Positions 7,680-16,352 of a stretch of DNA of 64,000 nucleotides are shown here, in pieces. The position numbers and the translations under genes were made by a program. How positions within the stretch are numbered: position 1 is the stretch's first letter; each line of letters begins with the position of its first letter. The DNA is from Rhodococcus maanshanensis NBRC 100610. GTDB taxonomy: Bacteria > Actinomycetota > Actinomycetes > Mycobacteriales > Mycobacteriaceae. The stretch is from contig NZ_BCXA01000040.1 of NCBI RefSeq assembly GCF_001894865.1, positions 1-64,000 on the forward strand, in the 5' to 3' direction. The notes under the pieces are model-generated. The model saw only the letters and a program-made list of their open reading frames with translations, had not been told where the DNA came from and did not search any database.

Positions 7680-8663
7680 GTGAGCATTCGACTCGGATAT
7701 CAGATGCCCAACTTCAGCTACTCGCGGTCGGTACGGGAGCTGTTCCCCACCGTGATCGCGCAGGCCCGCGAGGCCGAGGCGGCCGGATTCGACACCGCCT
7801 TCGTGATGGACCACTTCTATCAGCTGCCCGGCATCGGGGAGCCCGACGAACCTATGCTCGAGGCCTATACGGCGCTGGCAGGCCTGGCAGCGTCGACCGA
7901 GAGCATTCAGCTCTCGGCGCTCGTCACCGGCAACACCTACCGGAACCCGGCTATGCTCGCGAAGACGGTGACCACCCTGGACGTGGTCAGCGGAGGTCGG
8001 GCCGTGCTCGGCATCGGCGCCGGCTGGTTCGAGCTCGAACACCAACAGTTCGGTTATGAATTCGGTACTTTCACCGATCGTTTCGAGCGGCTCGGTGAGG
8101 CGCTGGAGATCATCGTGCCGATGCTGCGTGGGCAGCGGCCGACCTTCGAGGGCAAGTGGTACCGGACCGAGGGCGCGATCAACGAGCCCCGCATCCGCGA
8201 CGACCTGCCGGTGCTGCTCGGCGGCGGCGGTGAGAAGAAGACCTTCGGCTATGCGGCCCGCTATGCCGATCACCTGAACATCATCTGCAACGCAACCGAG
8301 TTGCCCCGCAAGCTGGATGCGCTCGCCGCGCGCTGCGCGGAGATCGGCCGCGACCGCGGCACGTTGGAGACGAGCTTCCTGGCGTTCGTGATCATCGACG
8401 AGGACGGCGATCGCGCCCGCAGGCTGCAACGTGACCTACTGCTCAGCCGGGGGCTCGACCTGGACGCACTCGGCGAGGATGAACGCGCCGCCGCCACGGA
8501 CCGGCAGTTCGTCGGCGATCCCGACGACGTGGCCGAGCAGATCGCCTCGCGGGTCCTCGATCGCGGGATCGACGGCGTCGTCATCAATCTGGTCGCGAAC
8601 GGCCACGAGCCGGGCATCGTCGAGCTGGCGGGCCGGACGCTCGGCGGGTTGGTGCGCAGCTAG
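7680..8663 (+). CDS. LLM class F420-dependent oxidoreductase
   Basis: A 327-aa luciferase-like TIM-barrel protein. It begins I-R-L-G-Y-Q-M-P-N-F, has V-M-D-H-F-Y-Q near 40, the V-S-G-G-R-A-V-L-G-I-G-A-G-W-F-E-x-E-H motif near 100-120 and L-L-G-G-G-G-E-K-K-T near 178. These are typical of F420-type alkanal-monooxygenase-like enzymes of mycobacteria and relatives. GTG 7680 is chosen because the conserved first strand starts right after it and no upstream in-frame methionine fits. The small membrane protein gene follows after 15 nt. Substrate unknown. Confidence 0.85.
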   Translation: MSIRLGYQMPNFSYSRSVRELFPTVIAQAREAEAAGFDTAFVMDHFYQLPGIGEPDEPMLEAYTALAGLAASTESIQLSALVTGNTYRNPAMLAKTVTTLDVVSGGRAVLGIGAGWFELEHQQFGYEFGTFTDRFERLGEALEIIVPMLRGQRPTFEGKWYRTEGAINEPRIRDDLPVLLGGGGEKKTFGYAARYADHLNIICNATELPRKLDALAARCAEIGRDRGTLETSFLAFVIIDEDGDRARRLQRDLLLSRGLDLDALGEDERAAATDRQFVGDPDDVAEQIASRVLDRGIDGVVINLVANGHEPGIVELAGRTLGGLVRS

Positions 8664-8678
8664 GAGGAGGCGAGCGGG

Positions 8679-9077
8679 ATGGAGCAAAGGAGTGATGCGG
8701 CGCAGACCAGGCGGCGCGGGGACCGGCGTTCCGTGTTCGAGCGGTTTGTCGAGCAGGCCCAGCTCCGGGCCAGCCAGGCACCCTTCTTCTTCGTGTGCGT
8801 CGGGGTGGTCGTGCTCTGGTTGGTCAGCATTCCGGTGTGGACCGATCTCAAGACGTGGCAGGTCGCCATCCATACCGTCGCAAGCGTCTTCACCCTGTTG
8901 CTGGTGGTGCTGCTGGAGAACGCGAGCCGCCGGGCCGACGAGGCCGCGCAGGAGAAGCTCAATGTCATCGCCGAGGCGTTGGCCGCGCTGATGGATTCGT
9001 CGGCGGTGCACGATCCGGCCCTTGGCGAGGCCGCGTCTCGGCTCCGCGACGCCGTCGGCCTCGAAGCGCGTCACTGA
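8679..9077 (+). CDS. Low-affinity iron permease family small membrane protein
   Basis: A 132-aa protein with two transmembrane helices (about residues 37-57 and 64-85) and a charged cytoplasmic C-terminal helix. The sequence F-F-x-x-C-V-G-x-V-V-L-W-L-V-S and the pattern of W-Q-x-A-I-H-T-x-x-S-V-F-T-L-L-L-V fit the low-affinity iron permease (Fet4-like) family as it occurs in bacteria. True iron transport by these short proteins is unproven. An AGGAGG-like ribosome site precedes the ATG, and it probably shares a transcript with the upstream F420 enzyme. Confidence 0.7.
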   Translation: MEQRSDAAQTRRRGDRRSVFERFVEQAQLRASQAPFFFVCVGVVVLWLVSIPVWTDLKTWQVAIHTVASVFTLLLVVLLENASRRADEAAQEKLNVIAEALAALMDSSAVHDPALGEAASRLRDAVGLEARH

Positions 9078-9114
9078 CGTCGGGGAGCTCCGGCCGCTGT
9101 GGCACGCTGATCGG

Positions 9115-10263
9115 ATGCGAGTCGCCGTCGTCGCCGGACCGGATCCGGGTCATGCCATTCCAGCCATCGCGCTCTGCCTGAGATTCATTGCGGCCGGCGA
9201 CGATCCGGTTCTCTTCACCGGTGTCCGGTGGTTGGAGGCGGCGCGCGAGGCCGGCATCACGGCGCGCAAGCTCAAGGGCCTGGCGCCGCGGCCCGAGGAC
9301 GACGACATGGACGCGGGCCAGCGGATCCACTCGCGGGCGGCGCACATCTCGACCGAGGTGCTGCCGGACCTGAGCGCCATGCTCCCGGACCTGGTCGTCT
9401 CCGACATCCTCACCGCGGGCGGCGGGATGGCGGCCGAACGCCTCGACGTGCCATGGGTGGAGTTGTCGCCGCACCCGCTGTACTCGGCCTCGAAGGGGTT
9501 GCCGCCCATCGGCAGCGGCCTCGCACCGGGGGAGGGCCTGCGTGGGAAGACCCGCGACGCGCTGATGCGGGCGGCGACCGGCCGGTCGATCAAGCAGGGC
9601 CTGCGACAGCGTTCCGAGGCAAGGGTCACGGTCGGGCTGCCCGCGACGGACCCCGGCCCGGTGGCCCGGCTGATCGCGACGCTGCCCGCGCTGGAGGTGC
9701 CGCGGCCGGACTGGCCGGAGAACGCGCACGTGGTCGGTCCGCTGCTGTGGGAGCCGACCGCGGACCTGCTGACGCCGCCGCCGGGCGACGAGCCGCTGGT
9801 GATGATCGCGCCCTCGACCGCGTTCACCGGTGCCGAGGGCATGCTGGAGACGGCGCTGCAGGCCCTCGACGGCGCGGGGGTTCGGGTGGTCGCCTCGATG
9901 CTCGACGAGCCGCCGACCGGGCTGCCGGACTGGGCTCGCGCGGGGCTGGGCAGGCAGGACGCGTTGCTCGCGCAGTCCGCCGCGGTCGTGTGCGGCGGCG
10001 GGCACGGGATGCTCGCCAAGACCCTGCTGGCCGGGGTCCCCGCTGTCACGGTGCCCGGGGGAGGAGACCAGTGGGAACTGGCGAACCGCGCGACCAGGCA
10101 GGGCAGCGCGGTGGTGGTGCGCCCACTCGGGGTGGACGCCCTGCGCGCTGCCGTCCTGAGAGTGCTCTCCGAACCCGGGTTCGGTGCGGCCGCGGCGAGC
10201 GCGGCGGCGGGCCTGACGGAGGTGACGGACCCGGTGGCGGTGTGCAGGGCGGCGGCCCGGTGA
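9115..10263 (+). CDS. Glycosyltransferase, UDP-glucuronosyl/UGT-like (GT1 fold)
   Basis: A 382-aa GT-B-fold protein. The N-terminal strand M-R-V-A-V-V-A-G-P-D-P-G-H and the C-terminal donor-binding signature C-G-G-G-H-G-M-L-A-K-T-L-L-A-G-V-P (about 287-303), followed by G-G-G-D-Q-W-E-L-A-N-R, mark the UGT/MGT family. It precedes DUF3046 and recA, an order shared with M. tuberculosis Rv2739c-Rv2738c-Rv2737c. Donor and acceptor are unknown; lipid or natural-product glycosylation are the usual roles of relatives. Confidence 0.85.
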   Translation: MRVAVVAGPDPGHAIPAIALCLRFIAAGDDPVLFTGVRWLEAAREAGITARKLKGLAPRPEDDDMDAGQRIHSRAAHISTEVLPDLSAMLPDLVVSDILTAGGGMAAERLDVPWVELSPHPLYSASKGLPPIGSGLAPGEGLRGKTRDALMRAATGRSIKQGLRQRSEARVTVGLPATDPGPVARLIATLPALEVPRPDWPENAHVVGPLLWEPTADLLTPPPGDEPLVMIAPSTAFTGAEGMLETALQALDGAGVRVVASMLDEPPTGLPDWARAGLGRQDALLAQSAAVVCGGGHGMLAKTLLAGVPAVTVPGGGDQWELANRATRQGSAVVVRPLGVDALRAAVLRVLSEPGFGAAAASAAAGLTEVTDPVAVCRAAAR

Positions 10264-10285
10264 CGATGCGCGCTACCGTTGCCGT

Positions 10286-10480
10286 GTGCGACTGACCGAG
10301 TTCAACGAGATGGTCCACGGCGAGTTCGGCCGGCTGTACGGCGACTCGCTGCTGGTGGACCACGTCCTGATCAGCCTCGGCGGCAAGACCGCGGCCGAGG
10401 CCATCGAGGCTGGTCGCGATCCCCGCGAGGTCTGGCGTGCGCTGTGTGCCGAGTTCGAGGTCCCGCGCGCCCGCTGGTGA
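10286..10480 (+). CDS. DUF3046 family protein
   Basis: A 64-aa protein beginning R-L-T-E-F and ending with A-L-C-x-x-F-x-V-P-x-x-R-W, the standard DUF3046 pattern. Members are found almost only in actinomycetes, directly upstream of recA, as here. The function is unknown. The start is GTG 10286, 22 nt after the glycosyltransferase stop; a second GTG two bases earlier is out of frame. Confidence 0.85.
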   Translation: MRLTEFNEMVHGEFGRLYGDSLLVDHVLISLGGKTAAEAIEAGRDPREVWRALCAEFEVPRARW

Positions 10481-10522
10481 ACCGGGTCCGTCGATCGGAC
10501 CGGCGCCACGCCGCCGCGGAGG

Positions 10523-10550
10523 TTGACTCGAACAGGTGTTCCCCTATGCT
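10523..10550 (+). promoter_or_regulatory. LexA-controlled recA promoter (SOS box)
   Basis: TTGACT (10523-10528) and TATGCT (10545-10550) are spaced by 16 nt, a good -35/-10 pair. Between them lies T-C-G-A-A-C-A-G-G-T-G-T-T-C (10528-10541), matching the mycobacterial/actinobacterial SOS box TCGAAC-N4-GTTCGA except for the last two bases. LexA bound here would block RNA polymerase. Confidence 0.8.
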
Positions 10551-10616
10551 GGGGTTGTGTTCGGTGATCGAACGGATCGGCGACGTTGTTCCTGGACAAG
10601 TCGACTGATCACGAAC

Positions 10617-10639
10617 TTGTCGGTACCCCGCTCTAACGT
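10617..10639 (+). promoter_or_regulatory. RecA-NDp-type (PafBC/ClpR) promoter
   Basis: TTGTCGGT (10617-10624) and TAACGT (10634-10639) fit the motif tTGTCRgtg-N8-TAnnnT described for LexA-independent DNA-damage promoters in mycobacteria. It sits 76 bp before the recA start and downstream of the LexA-type promoter, the same two-promoter logic known for M. tuberculosis recA. Confidence 0.75.
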
Positions 10640-10714
10640 GACGGCATCGCTTGAAACAGATCGCTGATGAACCCCAGATCGCTGGACGAGTCGTTGACTT
10701 AAGGAGAACCGAAG

Positions 10715-11758
10715 ATGGCACCACAGGCACACGATCGCGACAAGGCGCTCGAGCTCGCACTGGCGCAGATCGACAAGAACTTCGGCAAGGGTTCGGTGAT
10801 GCGCCTCGGTGACGAGTCCCGTCAGCCCATCGCGGTGATCCCGACCGGGTCGATCGCGCTGGATGTCGCCCTCGGCATCGGCGGTCTGCCGCGTGGTCGC
10901 GTGATCGAGATCTACGGTCCGGAATCCTCGGGTAAGACCACGGTTGCCCTGCACGCGGTCGCCAACGCGCAGGCCAACGGCGGTATCGCGGCCTTCATCG
11001 ACGCCGAGCACGCGCTCGATCCGGACTACGCCAAGAAGCTCGGCGTCGACACCGACGCGCTGCTGGTCTCCCAGCCGGACACCGGTGAGCAGGCGCTGGA
11101 GATCACGGACATGCTGATCCGCTCCGGCGCGCTCGACATCCTGGTCGTCGACTCGGTGGCGGCGCTGGTGCCCCGCGCCGAGATCGAGGGCGAGATGGGC
11201 GACAGCCACGTCGGTCTGCAGGCTCGCCTGATGAGCCAGGCGCTGCGCAAGATCACGGGCGCGATGAGCAATTCCGGCACCACCGTCATCTTCATCAACC
11301 AGCTGCGCGAGAAGATCGGCGTCATGTTCGGCTCGCCGGAGACCACCACCGGTGGTAAGGCGCTGAAGTTCTACGCGTCCGTCCGGATGGACATCCGGCG
11401 AATCGAGACGTTGAAGGACGGCTCCGATGCGGTCGGTAACCGCACCCGCATCAAGGTCGTCAAGAACAAGATGGCGCCGCCGTTCAAGCAGGCCGAGTTC
11501 GACATCCTCTACGGTCACGGAATCAGCAAGGAAGGCTCGCTGATCGACATGGGCGTCGAGCACGGCTTCATTCGGAAGTCGGGCTCCTGGTTCACCTATG
11601 AGGGCGACCAGTTGGGTCAGGGCAAGGAGAACGCCCGGAAGTTCCTGCTGGAGAACACCGACATCCGCGACGAGATCGAGAAGAAGATCAAGGAGAAGCT
11701 GGGCATCGGCGCCGACGTGACGGCGGACGAGGCGCCTGCTGCCCCCGTCGACTTCTAG
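10715..11758 (+). CDS. recA: Recombinase RecA
   Basis: A 347-aa ATP-dependent strand-exchange protein and LexA co-protease. Walker A G-P-E-S-S-G-K-T lies at about 68-75, the Walker B strand [10 protein letters not shown] near 145, and the L1/L2 DNA-binding loops and the M-S-Q-A-L-R-K stretch are intact. The length is that of an intein-free RecA, unlike M. tuberculosis. A strong AAGGAGAA ribosome site precedes the ATG. recX starts 7 nt downstream, so the pair is an SOS operon driven by two promoters. Confidence 0.98.
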   Translation: MAPQAHDRDKALELALAQIDKNFGKGSVMRLGDESRQPIAVIPTGSIALDVALGIGGLPRGRVIEIYGPESSGKTTVALHAVANAQANGGIAAFIDAEHALDPDYAKKLGVDTDALLVSQPDTGEQALEITDMLIRSGALDILVVDSVAALVPRAEIEGEMGDSHVGLQARLMSQALRKITGAMSNSGTTVIFINQLREKIGVMFGSPETTTGGKALKFYASVRMDIRRIETLKDGSDAVGNRTRIKVVKNKMAPPFKQAEFDILYGHGISKEGSLIDMGVEHGFIRKSGSWFTYEGDQLGQGKENARKFLLENTDIRDEIEKKIKEKLGIGADVTADEAPAAPVDF

Positions 11759-11765
11759 GTCCACC

Positions 11766-12314
11766 GTGCGCTCCGGTGACGATGACACCCGGACGCCGGC
11801 CGCTCAGGAGGCGCAGGCAAAGGATCTGTGCCTGCGCCTCCTGACGGATCGGGCGCGTAGCCGGGCAGAACTGGCGAAGAAGCTCGCGGACAAGGGCTTC
11901 GACGAGGATGTCGCCGTGCGGGTGCTCGATCGACTCACCGTGGTCGGCCTGGTCGACGACGCGTCCTTCGCCGCCCAGTGGGTGCATTCGCGGCACACCT
12001 TCTCCGGCAAGGGCAAGCGCGCGCTGGCGATGGAACTGCGCACCAAGGGGGTCGCACCGGAGATCGCCGCGCAGGCGCTGGACCAGATCGACGGTGACGA
12101 CGAGCGCGCCCGCGCCATCGAACTGGTGCAACGGAAACTGCGCACCATGTCCCTGGACTTCGAGGTGGACGGGCCGGGCGGGCGCAGCAGCGAACGCGAC
12201 CGGGCCGTGCGCCGGCTGGTGTCCATGCTCGCCCGTCGCGGTTATCCGCAGTCGATGGCCTTCGACGTGGTGAAGAGTGAACTCGCGCAGGCGGGTTCGG
12301 AGCTCGACGGCTAG
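11766..12314 (+). CDS. recX: Regulatory protein RecX
   Basis: A 182-aa RecX family protein, which binds RecA filaments and limits their extension. It shows the three-helix repeat pattern (L-R-L-L-T-x-R-x-R-S-R-A-E-L, R-V-L-D-R-L-x-x-x-G-L-V-D-D, and a C-terminal R-R-G-Y repeat). Start GTG 11766 is 7 nt after the recA stop; a longer start is not possible without overlapping recA. Conserved recA-recX order supports the call. Confidence 0.92.
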   Translation: MRSGDDDTRTPAAQEAQAKDLCLRLLTDRARSRAELAKKLADKGFDEDVAVRVLDRLTVVGLVDDASFAAQWVHSRHTFSGKGKRALAMELRTKGVAPEIAAQALDQIDGDDERARAIELVQRKLRTMSLDFEVDGPGGRSSERDRAVRRLVSMLARRGYPQSMAFDVVKSELAQAGSELDG

Positions 12315-12580
12315 GGCGTCCGACTTACATAGCGGGTGCGGGGTCGCGTTCTAACCGACGGGCTTCGTAGTGTTCCGGAGGCGACCACAGGAGGGTCGGC
12401 GGCTTCCTGCCGACCGACCGGGGCGATCCCTGCCTCAGGGGCAAAGTGTCAGGTTTCCAGATTCCTCGCAGCCAGCAGGTCAGCGCCCCTGGGTGCGGGC
12501 CATTGCGGCGGCGGTCGCGACATCCACTTCCCCACGGTGGACGAGGGCCTGCGGGATCTGGACCGGGCCGACGGGAGCAG

Positions 12581-13138
12581 TTAGTTGGTGCCGGGGAGGC
12601 CAGCCGAGGGAGATTCCTCGGCGGGGAACAGGATGGGGCTGAGCAGGTAGCGATCGCGGTCGTCCGCGGGCAGGTTGTTCAGGCGCGGAATGAGGACGCG
12701 CTGGAGGTCGGCGATGAGTGCGACAAGCTCGTCCTCGCTCAGCCAGACGGCGTGCTGGCGGTAGCCGACGAGGTCGGCCGTCGGGTCGGGATCGCGGTCG
12801 AGGTAGGCGTTGAACTCGGCGAGGAGGGTGGCCATGGCGACGGCAAAGGTGCGCCGGTGGTCGTCGGCGGTGAGTGACGCGACGATGTCGGAGTCGATCA
12901 CGACGGGGTCCTGGCGGAGCCGGTAATGGCGTTCCACAGCTCCTCTGACGCGTCGTTCGTCGGCCACCTCCAGGATCCCCGCGGCCGATAGGAGGTCGAT
13001 GTGCCGATAGACCGTCGCTTTGGAGACGTCGGGGATGCGCTCGCACAGCTGGGCGGTCGTCAATGTCCGTCCGCGCATCACGTGGACGATGCGCAGCCGT
13101 ACTGGATGTCCGAGGAGCTCAAGAGGGTCCACCACCAA
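12581..13138 (-). CDS. Helix-turn-helix (ArsR-like) transcriptional regulator
   Basis: A 185-aa protein. Residues 5-80 form a winged helix of the ArsR type (P-L-E-L-L-G-H-P-V-R-L-R-I-V-H, then D-V-S-K-A-T-V-Y-R-H-I-D-L-L as recognition helix). The C-terminal half is a helical dimer or ligand domain with W-L-S-E-D-E-L near 130. No metal-binding cysteine pair is visible, so it is not a classic metal sensor. It faces a divergent alpha/beta hydrolase gene with 53 bp between starts and an operator candidate in that gap. Confidence 0.8.
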   Translation of the reverse strand: MVVDPLELLGHPVRLRIVHVMRGRTLTTAQLCERIPDVSKATVYRHIDLLSAAGILEVADERRVRGAVERHYRLRQDPVVIDSDIVASLTADDHRRTFAVAMATLLAEFNAYLDRDPDPTADLVGYRQHAVWLSEDELVALIADLQRVLIPRLNNLPADDRDRYLLSPILFPAEESPSAGLPGTN

Positions 13139-13154
13139 ACGGTCTCATGTCATG

Positions 13155-13183
13155 CTACCTTTCGCAAGAATCGAGAATGGTAG
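13155..13183. promoter_or_regulatory. Operator candidate overlapping the hydrolase ribosome site
   Basis: CTACC at 13155-13159 and GGTAG at 13179-13183 are the outer arms of an imperfect palindrome whose inner arms (TTTCG and CGAGAA) also roughly mirror each other. It lies between the divergent regulator and hydrolase starts and touches the GGAG ribosome site at 13183-13186. Binding by the HTH protein is inferred. Confidence 0.45.
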
Positions 13184-13191
13184 GAGATGCG

Positions 13192-14448
13192 ATGGGGGAC
13201 ACGGATCCGAGTGCGGTGGTGCGCATGCTCTGCGAGGGGCGCTTCGGCGAGGTCGCTGATCTGTTCGCGGCGCCGCTGCGGTCACAGGTCTCCGCCACTG
13301 CGCTACGTGAGGCATGGGCAGGCCAGGTGGGACGAAGGGGAGTCGCCTCGGCCGTCGGCGAGGCTCTGGATGAGCCCAGCGAGGCGGAGTCCGGCAGTGT
13401 GCGCGTGCCCGTGGCGGGCGACCACGGCGAGTTCACGGTAATGCTGTCGCTGGACGGCGACGGGATGCTGACCGGCCTGCGGTTCGCGGTTGCGGACTGG
13501 GGGGCTCCGGCGTACGCCGACCCCGAACGGTTCGAGGAGCAGGAGGTCACGGTCGGTTCCGGGCCGCTGGCCGTGCCCGGGACGCTGAGCCTGCCGCGAG
13601 GCACCGGCCCGTGGCCCGGCGTCGTTCTGCTCAGCGGGGGAGGGCCATTCGACCGCGACGCCACCAGCGGCCCGAACAAACCACTCAAGGACCTGGCGTG
13701 GGGGCTGGCCTCCTCGGGGGTGGCGGTGCTGCGGTTCGACAAGATGACGTATGCGCACCCCGCCCGGGTGGCCGAACTCGAGAACTTCACGATGAGCGAG
13801 GAATACGTGCCGCACGCCGTCGCGGCGGTACGACTGCTCCAGGGCCGGCCGGAAGTTGACGTCGCCCGGGTCTTCGTGGCCGGGCACAGCATGGGGGGGA
13901 AGGTGGCGCCACGGGTCGTGGCGGCCGAGCCGTCGGTGGCCGGGATGGTGATCATGGCCGGGGATGCTGAGCCGATGCACCGAGCCGCCATACGCGTGGT
14001 CCGCCACCTCGCGGCGTTGACCGGTGACCCATCCATGGTGGACTTCCAGGAGACCATCACGCGCCAGGCCGCGCTTGTCGACAGCCCGGCCCTGTCCCTC
14101 GACACTCCTGCCGCGGACCTGCCTCTCGGTCAATGGCCGGGCTCCTACTGGCTGGACCTGCGCGGCTACGACCCCGTTGCCGCGTCGGCGGCGCTCGAGC
14201 GGCCGATGCTCATTCTCCAGGGTGGCCGCGACTATCAGGTGACCGTCGCGGACGATCTCGCACGGTGGCAGGCGGGGCTGGCGCACCGGCCGGATGTCAT
14301 GATCCGCGTTTACGACGCCGACGACCATCTGTTCTTCGCCGGCACCGGCCCGTCGGTGCCCGCGGACTATGCGCGAGCCCAGCATGTCGACCCCGAGGTG
14401 GTCGAGGACGTCGCCAGGTGGCTGGCGGACCCGTCCGTCGAATACTGA
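13192..14448 (+). CDS. Alpha/beta hydrolase with N-terminal DUF3887-like domain
   Basis: A 418-aa soluble hydrolase. The first 110 residues resemble a DUF3887/NTF2-like helper domain (M-L-C-E-G-R-F-G-E-V-A-D-L-F near 12-25). The rest is an alpha/beta hydrolase: oxyanion region L-L-S-G-G-G-P-F-D-R-D, nucleophile elbow G-H-S-M-G-G near 238, acid in L-Q-G-G-R-D-Y-Q, and a histidine in D-A-D-D-H-L-F-F. ATG 13192 has a GGAG site 5 nt upstream; ATG 13177 is a weaker alternative. The divergent HTH gene is its probable regulator. Substrate unknown; peptidase- or esterase-like relatives act on small acyl substrates. Confidence 0.85.
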   Translation: MGDTDPSAVVRMLCEGRFGEVADLFAAPLRSQVSATALREAWAGQVGRRGVASAVGEALDEPSEAESGSVRVPVAGDHGEFTVMLSLDGDGMLTGLRFAVADWGAPAYADPERFEEQEVTVGSGPLAVPGTLSLPRGTGPWPGVVLLSGGGPFDRDATSGPNKPLKDLAWGLASSGVAVLRFDKMTYAHPARVAELENFTMSEEYVPHAVAAVRLLQGRPEVDVARVFVAGHSMGGKVAPRVVAAEPSVAGMVIMAGDAEPMHRAAIRVVRHLAALTGDPSMVDFQETITRQAALVDSPALSLDTPAADLPLGQWPGSYWLDLRGYDPVAASAALERPMLILQGGRDYQVTVADDLARWQAGLAHRPDVMIRVYDADDHLFFAGTGPSVPADYARAQHVDPEVVEDVARWLADPSVEY

Positions 14449-14609
14449 CCCGATGGCTCCTAGGGAATCCGGCCGTCCCCAAGCGACTGATACCGCTCGC
14501 GTGTCCATTTCGGCAGGTTGTGATGAGTCACCTTCCGGCGCGCGATGAGTTTCTCGGACGCGGGGAGTCTCAACTTAGGTATCCATCATCAAGAGTGTGG
14601 GAGAACTGA

Positions 14610-15251
14610 GTGAAACAGCTACTGAGAGTCCAGAATTTCAACGTCTCGAGTGACGGTATCGGTGCCGGTGAGCACCAAAGCCTGGAGTGTCCGTTCGGCC
14701 TCGACCCCGGTCGCATGTTCGCGTGGGCCGGCGCCACGGCCAGCTGGCCCATGCGCACCGACCCCGGCGGAAGCCGCGGGCTCGACGACTACTTCACTCG
14801 AGACTACGCACGCAACATCGGTGCCGAGATCATGGGCCGCAACAAATTCGGGCCCCACCGCGGGCCCTGGAGCGACCTCGAATGGCGTGGCTGGTGGGGG
14901 GACGAGCCTCCGTTCCGCACCCCAGTGTTCGTCATGACCCACCACGAGCGTCCCTCCTTCTCACTCTCCGACACCACGTTCCACTTCGTCGACAGTGACC
15001 CAGCCACCATCCTCGAGCAGGCGCGCGAGGCGGCTCAGGGCAAGGACGTCCGACTCGGCGGCGGGGTTGCCACCATCCGACAGTTCCTCGACGCAGACCT
15101 CGTCGACACCATGCACGTGGCGGTCTCACCGGTGAAACTCGGATCCGGACTACAACTCTGGGAGTCACCCGACGATCTACTCGACCGATTCCACCTCGAG
15201 GTCGTACCCAGCCCGAGCGGTGTGACCCACCACCTATTCTGGCGAAAGTGA
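14610..15251 (+). CDS. Dihydrofolate reductase family (RibD C-terminal-like) protein
   Basis: A 213-aa protein starting with strand L-L-R-V-Q-N-F-N-V-S-S-D-G and containing I-M-G-R-N-K-F near 75 and the cofactor-binding G-G-G-V-A-T-I-R-Q-F near 152, the RibD_C/DHFR-like signature. Relatives bind NAD(P)H; catalytic activity in this branch is untested. A conserved H-H-E-R-P motif near 111 is typical of the subgroup. GTG 14610 has GGGAG about 7 nt upstream. A second, different RibD-like protein lies at 56004-56585. Confidence 0.8.
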   Translation: MKQLLRVQNFNVSSDGIGAGEHQSLECPFGLDPGRMFAWAGATASWPMRTDPGGSRGLDDYFTRDYARNIGAEIMGRNKFGPHRGPWSDLEWRGWWGDEPPFRTPVFVMTHHERPSFSLSDTTFHFVDSDPATILEQAREAAQGKDVRLGGGVATIRQFLDADLVDTMHVAVSPVKLGSGLQLWESPDDLLDRFHLEVVPSPSGVTHHLFWRK

Positions 15252-15694
15252 CCCTCCGGACTGCTCCGCACTCCGGAGCGGGCCCTCGATGCGAGGAGCT
15301 GGCGAATGCGTCGGCTCGTCCAAAGCGGACCGATCTCACTGCTCCACCGTGCTCTACCAACCACATGGGACCCACACCGGCGCGACCGGACGAAAGGCTC
15401 TGGCGATCCTTGAGATGGAGCGGGCCGACGCCCCCGTCGGCCCGCACCAAGTATCGTCCGTGTTCGAATGCCTAGGACCCTTGGGGAATACAGGGGATCC
15501 CTCCCGTGCCAGGCAGAGTTCCCGCTCTTCTGAGCTCGTCGAGCAGCGACGTGCGGGTCAGGTACGCGGCAATCAGCGGGATGGACCAGGTGGTGCTGGC
15601 GAGGCAATAGTGCTCTTCGTACCAACACTTCTCACAATCCGGGAATGCGGGGCAAACGCCTACAGGATGCGGAGCACGTAACGATGCTTAGGGC
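15252..15694. other. 443-bp region with no confident gene
   Basis: It contains the hairpin at 15420-15445 and a startless minus-strand frame (15472-15687). No promoter could be fixed. The last bases before 15695 carry A-T-G-C-T-T-A-G and G-G-C-A-T-G, related to a palindrome before the next gene. Confidence 0.5.
15420..15445. terminator. Perfect 10-bp hairpin
   Basis: Arms 15420-15429 and 15436-15445 pair perfectly and are very GC-rich, with a 6-nt loop. It lies 169 bp after the RibD-like gene. No T-run follows, so termination is a positional inference. Confidence 0.45.
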
Positions 15695-16237
15695 ATGTCA
15701 ATTTCATACAGAACTACCTCGGCCACAGTTACCGCGCTCATCGGCGCTGCGATGTTCGTTGCGGCGCCGGGCGTAGCCGGTGCCACCGACGTGGCCGATC
15801 CCTGCCAGCTCGGGTGGTCGAACGTCGGACCACGAACGTGCGCCCAGGCACCCGTCAACATGGCGCCGGTCTGGACGCTGGGAGATGGCATCTGTGCCGG
15901 CATGCTGACTGCCTCCGGGACCGCGTTCGACGGACCCCTGGGGAAGTACTCCGAGGTGCCGGGGGCCGTCCATTCGGTCGAACTGCGAATCACGCAGGGC
16001 TTCTCGCCGCTGGGCGAGTGGGGGTCGACCACCCTGGCCTGCAACGTAACTGCAGTCATCGATTGGCGGAACCTCGACACCGGTCAGAGTGGCACAGCGA
16101 GTCGGTACATACCCGCCTCCAAGACGAGTTCCTTCCCGACGGTCATGCAAGTCGGTACCGGCCCGGGACGGGTTCGGCTCACCATGCGGACCGATGGCCC
16201 GAGCATTCCCGTCTCGACTGACGTGGTCGTCCCCTGA
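15695..16237 (+). CDS. Secreted hypothetical protein
   Basis: A 180-aa protein with a Sec signal peptide: short basic start, hydrophobic core to about residue 28 and an A-G-A / A-T-D cleavage zone near 30. The mature part is rich in beta-type residues with two cysteine pairs (around 37/49 and 66/115) that could form disulfides. I do not recognise the family. No strong ribosome site is visible before ATG 15695. It may be an extracytoplasmic, possibly IgG-like small domain. Confidence 0.65.
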   Translation: MSISYRTTSATVTALIGAAMFVAAPGVAGATDVADPCQLGWSNVGPRTCAQAPVNMAPVWTLGDGICAGMLTASGTAFDGPLGKYSEVPGAVHSVELRITQGFSPLGEWGSTTLACNVTAVIDWRNLDTGQSGTASRYIPASKTSSFPTVMQVGTGPGRVRLTMRTDGPSIPVSTDVVVP

Positions 16238-16352
16238 CGCGCGTCGCCGCGTAGCGCGACGGCCCGAACGGTTGTCGCCCGCGCGTCGATCCACGAACCG
16301 TCTCACGAATCGATGGCGGCGATATCCCTTTCAGCCGAGACAAGGTGTGGGT

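Noticed and set aside
10715-11758. Possible intein in recA, as in M. tuberculosis
   Set aside because: recA is 347 aa and uninterrupted.
10544-11788. A 414-codon frame antisense to recA
   Set aside because: It mirrors recA codons; recA is certain on the plus strand.
12315-12580. Gene between recX and the HTH regulator
   Set aside because: Short frames lack family signals; the hairpin at 12394-12415 (7-bp stem, 8-nt loop) is the only structure.
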